Source of the DNA: Ryuthela nishihirai
Taxonomy: Eukaryota > Arthropoda > Arachnida > Araneae > Heptathelidae
Direction of reading: 5' to 3'
Length of the DNA: 64,000 bases
NCBI GenBank assembly: GCA_038380435.1
Contig: JAWZYU010000024.1
Coordinates: 55,478,113-55,542,112, forward strand
The position numbers were made by a program, and so were the translations under genes. The notes under the pieces were generated by a model. The model did no database searches. It was given only the letters and a program-made list of their open reading frames with translations, and was not told the DNA's origin. Within the stretch, counting starts at the first letter, position 1. Every line of letters begins with the position of its first letter. Positions 42,301 to 48,300 of the stretch are shown here, one piece after another.

Positions 42301-45300
42301 CAGATTTGTCCATGTTACTATTGCAATGACTTAAATCTTGAGCCAAAAAAGTATTTACACCTGAGGCAATGTTATGCCCTAAATGTTGTTTTTCGCTAAC
42401 TCTTATCTTGTTCTTTGGAGAATGTGTCATAAAATTTGATGATTATGCCTTATTATAACAGGTAACGAAATGATTGCTATCCTGTGAGACAAGCAAAGTA
42501 TTTTTCAAAATTTCTTTGTTATTTATATCCATAATTGATAAACTACCAAATATTGTGTTTGTAAAAGTAGATGATTAAATTTATTTTGAGTAATCCTGGT
42601 ACGAGTAGAATAAATGAACAGCAGGCAAGTATATGTAAAGCATGCATATGCATTCGTTTACTTCAAATACTGTTGTTAGGCAACCATCAAGTTCTATATG
42701 TCAATAATAAACTTTTATGCTGGAGATATTACGCCTAGTAATGGACTTTGAATGCTTCAAATTACGAAAGAATAACAGTTCAACTTAAATTAATAAGCAG
42801 TGAAAGTGAAAGCAGATATGTATATTTAGTTTTAAACAAAGATCAGATTGCTTTTATATAACCAAACTAGAAGCAATAACCAATTATGAAACAAGCAAAG
42901 AAAATTGAAAGTAACTCGCATAGAAACAGATGGCAGATTTTATTACTATAATTATTAGTTATTATAATGTTAATTAATTATAATTTGTGATTATATTTTA
43001 TTTAATTATATTATTATAATTATTTTATATTATCATTCTATAATATAATCATAGCTTAAATTAGAGAGAAACTGAAAAATCTCTTATACCATGATACTGA
43101 TTATTTTTAAAAGAAAGAATAAAAATATTTACCATTTTTATTGCAACCTCTAATCCAGTACCAAAGCATCTAGCTCTAAAAACCTTTGCAAAGCCTCCTT
43201 TTCCTAAAAGGTTTAAAACTTGAAAATCCTGAAAAAGAATTTATTGAAATAATCATTACTTTCTAAAAAAAATATAAAAATATCCAAATACAAAAATGAA
43301 ACAGTAAACAGGAAACGATACATATATACATATTTTGAAGATTCTGTAATAATTTAAAATATAAAGCTGACGTGCAAGTGAATTCATATTAATTCTAGCA
43401 AAATTAAAGCAGAGATTCACAATGCAGAAATAAAAATTAATATGTTTAATTCCCTATGATGCTGCTTATTATAATATATATTTATTATAATATATATAAT
43501 TATAAGCACTTCCACAAAATAGCTATGCTACCTAATATCAACAGTAATAAATAATTGAGATTTTACATACTGTTGAATGATTAGTCAGAAGATCTTGAGA
43601 GATGAAAGTTGATAGTGAAAAGTTCATATTGCAGCATGGTCCATGATGGTAAGAGATGCAGCTCATTTGAATTGGGGGTGGTGAGAGATGCTGGTAAGGT
43701 TGGAATTTATTGTGTAAAACAAGTTTTCTTCTGCTGCAGACATGTTGAAGGTTTGTGAGTGCAGAAGGTCAGTGACAACTGATACTTATGAAAGCATATA
43801 TATTAGTGCTTATAAACATTAAAAATCCACTATGTGTGTTTCATATCCTGATTGTGGGCACTTTATCAGGTGGTACGAGCATCCTTTGGCTTTGTTGTTT
43901 ATTGAGTGTAGGGGACAAGTGGGATGCAATAAATTGAATTGTCACTGGCTTAGATTAGATGTTGATGCATTTTGCACAGGGGCTTGATTATCACATGTTT
44001 AGGACAAGGAGTGGAATTGGACAGTAGGGGTCTAATGCTAGGTGCTTCAGCTTCCTCTAATCATCAATTCCAAGTAAGAATCTGTGGCAGTTTAAAGAGG
44101 CCTGATGATATGCATGCAAAAGGTTATGGTGTTTGAAGGTGGAATCAATGATCCTCCTTCTCCTCAAGCAGCTATAGGTTACAGAGGCTAAATACTGAGA
44201 AGTGTTGTAGAGAAATTGGTTCTTCAAAGGGTAGCTGATATCCCCTGAGGATCCAACACCAAGCTGCAAGAAGTGGGATGAGTTGCAGATTTTCATTCAT
44301 TTTATGTTAATTAGGATACTTTCTGTGATGTCAAGTTGGAATTTGGTAAGAGGTGATATTAGGATTTTGGTGGAGCGAAAGTCAGTGGGTAGATTGTTTT
44401 CAGTGATTACTTTGGAGAGAACAATCTTTTGCAGTTTGTTTAAGATGTCATATTTATGTGCTTTAAAAATTTGGCATTAAACGGGTGTGTAGTTTTCCCC
44501 TATGTATTTGCTTCTAGGGAAGATTTTGATTGTGGGGTCTTCAGCTTACAGATCACATACCCCTCTGAAGCTGGGTATATGATCACAATTGTTTCAAACA
44601 AATTGAGATACTGTGAATGACATTTTAATGGGGATTTTATAATGAAATGGTTTAAGGGTATTTTTTAAGTGAGTGAAAAGATTTTTGATGTAAGATAGGG
44701 CTACTGTGCATTTTTCCAGTTCTTTACTTGTTGGTGCAGGGGAAGAGGGGTAGGTGACTATTTATATTTGTTTGATTTATGAAGTTTGCTAATGACTATC
44801 TAGCTTGTTCAGTAGGTTCAAAAATATATTTTATTTTCTTGCTCAGTGCTTCTTTGCTGTTGAAATATTTAATATTTAAAGGCTCTGGTAAGGAGTAAAT
44901 AGAAAGTTGATAATGTGTAGTTGTTTGGGTGGGCAGAGGTACTATGTATTATGTTAGGAGTAAATGTAGATTTTCTATATATGAATGTATATAGTTTATT
45001 TGAGGTACTTGCCACTATCAACTTTCATCTCTCAAAATCTTCCAACTAGTCATTCGACAGTATATAAATCTGAGTCATTTATTATTACTGATAGTAGCAT
45101 AGTTATTTTGTGGAAATGCTTATAAAATAGAGAATTTAATTTTCTAGCAAAGTAATGAAAAGGGATTCTGAGCCATTTTTTTTGAATTACTAGTAGTAGA
45201 CCAAAAAAAAATCTAATTTTTGAATAAAATATTATGTGGCATATTCAGAATGTTCTAATGGAGGTGGAATTAACATGGCTTGGTTAGGAAACAGATTAAA

Positions 45301-48300
45301 GCTGGGAATCCATAACAAGATACATTTGGTTATTACTGTCATGAATACTTTTTTAAGTTATTCTGTTTGTCGTTAGATCAAGACTGGAGTTGGGTTGTTT
45401 TACCTCTGAGCGGCACTTTTTTGCACACCATGGGCTAAATGGCCAGGTCACATGGACCCTGAAGGTTCAGAGAAGGTTGGGGGAGGGGACGCACTGGAAC
45501 AGCTGTTGGGAGACAGATGGTAGCCTCCTGTCAAGGCCATCCAGCGTGTTCTTTAACGTGCACAGAATATGGCTCTCCTGCACATGGGACCATGGCTTAA
45601 CGTCCCATCCGACGGCCGGCGGCCTTTCCAAGCCCATCGGTGTCCCCTACTGACCGTGGGCAGGGCAGGGAATTTTTGCGGAGCTAAATCTCAACGCTGA
45701 CCCAGCTGGGACTCGAACCTGGGAACTACAGATTACGAGTCTGGCGCGCTACCGACTGAGCCACCCCCACCCCATTAAGACTGGAGAGTCACAATAATAA
45801 ACCTATACATGTATGGTACAAGATGATATTCTCAAATTTAAACTGTCATCATCAACTATAATGTGCAGTAAAACAAATAGGTTTGAAGCTTAAATGTTTA
45901 ATGCTATTATTAAAAGGTTAGAATTTCATTTCATAATAGCAGGTGAAACAGAAATTAGATAATTTGTTTCCATATATTCACTTGTTTCTTCAGTATTTAG
46001 CAGTTAAATTTGAATAATGATATTTGATGCTGCTTAAGCAATTATCTTTAAGAAATATTTTACATTTTTATATTGCATTGTTTTGGCCACACTATTCATA
46101 TGCAGCATAATATATTATAATTAAGTACTTATTAATAAGAACTTCTATGCTCATAGACATAAAAGCAAGACTGTAATCAAAAATGAGATTGTATAATTCA
46201 TGCCATTGTATACTAATTGTTTATTATAATATCCTATTTAATATTATCAACGTTTTGATTCAAATATGTTTGTTTTAAAAAAAATTATTTGTAGACAGGC
46301 ATCTTCTTGACTTTTCTGGGCTGGGTTGTTTTCAACTGACTGTATGTGACTGTGTGTGCAGAAGGGTAGTTATCTCTATCTTGTCAGGATGTTGATACTA
46401 TCTAGGTGGCCAATAAACAGAAAGTCAGGTGTACTATTCATATGTGTGCTCTATTTGCATAATATTACAATATATACATTGAATTAGTGACTGCCACCCA
46501 GTAGAGACAATTGTTATTCTAGTAACAGGCTGCAAGGAGACACAGTGGTCAGACAGCTAGATGAAAGAAGAAATGGCTAAATCAAGCCACAGACAATTTG
46601 CCTGACACGCAGAAGGTTTCATTGTCAGCATGCAATTCCTTCAGTTCCAAACCTGTCCATGTGTTCAAAAAAAAAAACCACCAGATGTGATCATGATTGT
46701 GATTTCTTCAGGGACATTAGGATACCTCGGCCAATGGGGTATGGGCACGATTATGATTTCTTCGGGAAACATTAGGATATCTCGGCTAATGGGATATAGG
46801 CACAATTCCCTCTGCCATGCTGACTCTTGTTCCCACATAAGGAAAGCTTGGGGTTTTAACCAAAAACATGATATATTGTATGCAACAGAGTCAAGTATAT
46901 AGAGTATGGAGTAGAGTCAATTGCTATGCTAGTAACAGGCTGCAAGGAGCCTCAGTGGTCAGACAGCTAGATGAAAGAAGAAAATGGATAAATCAAGCCA
47001 CAGACAATCTGCCTGACATGCAGAAGGTCTCGTTGTCAGCATGCAAGTCCTTCAGTTCCAAACCTGTCCATGTGTTAAAAAAAACCACCAGATGTGATCA
47101 TGACTGTGATTTCTTCAGGGACATTAGGATACCTCAACCAATGGGATATGGGCACGATTGTGATTTCTTCGGGGACATTACGATATCTTGGCTAATGGGG
47201 TATAGGCACAATTCCCTCTGCCATGCTGACTCTTGTACCCACATAAGGAAGCTTGGGGCTTTAAGCAAAAACACACACTGCATTTCTTCACCAAGCTCCC
47301 AAACTGGATCTAATGCTGGCACTCTGTTACTTGGTTGAGAGAACCCTGCTGCCAAAATGATGATTATGGCTCTCCCTTTCCACCTTGGCTGACTACATTA
47401 TCTCTTTTAAATATGATAAATGAACCAACACTTGAATCTCACAGTGGTTTGGCGAAAATTATATCTAATTCAATGATGTTTAAAAACAGAAAAAATTAAC
47501 GGTTAAAGTATTGACAAACTATGAGTGATTGGCTGCCATGAGTGGTGAAGAAAATCATTAATGTGTATAACATAGCTGCCAATATTGGGCTTAAGAAAAA
47601 TGCAGAAAATCTACTGAAATGATTAAAGTCCTTTTTTTTTTATTTCATCTTGCATCTTATTCCAAATTTTTTTTTTGATGCAGTTCATGAATAGATAGAG
47701 TCAGAAGATAGTTTAAAATGTTGGGTTGTTTTATCTCTGAGCAACACTTTTTTTTACACAATGGTCTAAATGGCCAGGTCACAGGGGCCCTGAAGGCTCA
47801 GAGAAGGTTGGGAGAGGGGATCCACTGGACAGCTGGTAGGAGACATGGTTGCCTCTTGTCAAGGCCATCCAGCATGTTCTTTAATGTGCACAGGATATGG
47901 CTCTCCTACACAAGGGGCCATGGCTTAACGTCCTCATCCAACAGACAGTGGCCTTCCCAAACCGATCAGTGTCCCCTACTGACAGTGGGCAGGGTGGGGA
48001 ATTTTGTGGAGAAAAATAAATCTCAATGCTGGCCAGTGGTTTAAAATAAGTAAAATTGATAGTACACAAATAACAATTTAGGGACACCAACTTATTTTTT
48101 GGTGACTTTATATACCCATAATACATTGTCAGCCATTTAATGGAAGTAGAAATGTTTGCTTTTCTTTAAGCAAAAAAGTTAACTTCATTCTTTTGTTTAA
48201 AAATATGTCATTAATTGTGCTTCCGAAATATGTCACCAATGGAGTGGTGGAAGATGCACATTGGTTATGATTATTAATGAAAAGCATGAAACCTGCAAAC

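Noticed and set aside
45390..45653. Open frames within SINE-A copies (also 25,758, 35,391, 41,280, 47,718)
   Set aside because: The same chance frame recurs in each SINE copy; it is a non-coding family.
46630..47338. Open frames of 90 and 156 codons
   Set aside because: Produced by a tandem non-coding duplication; no motif, and they share the repeat's wording.
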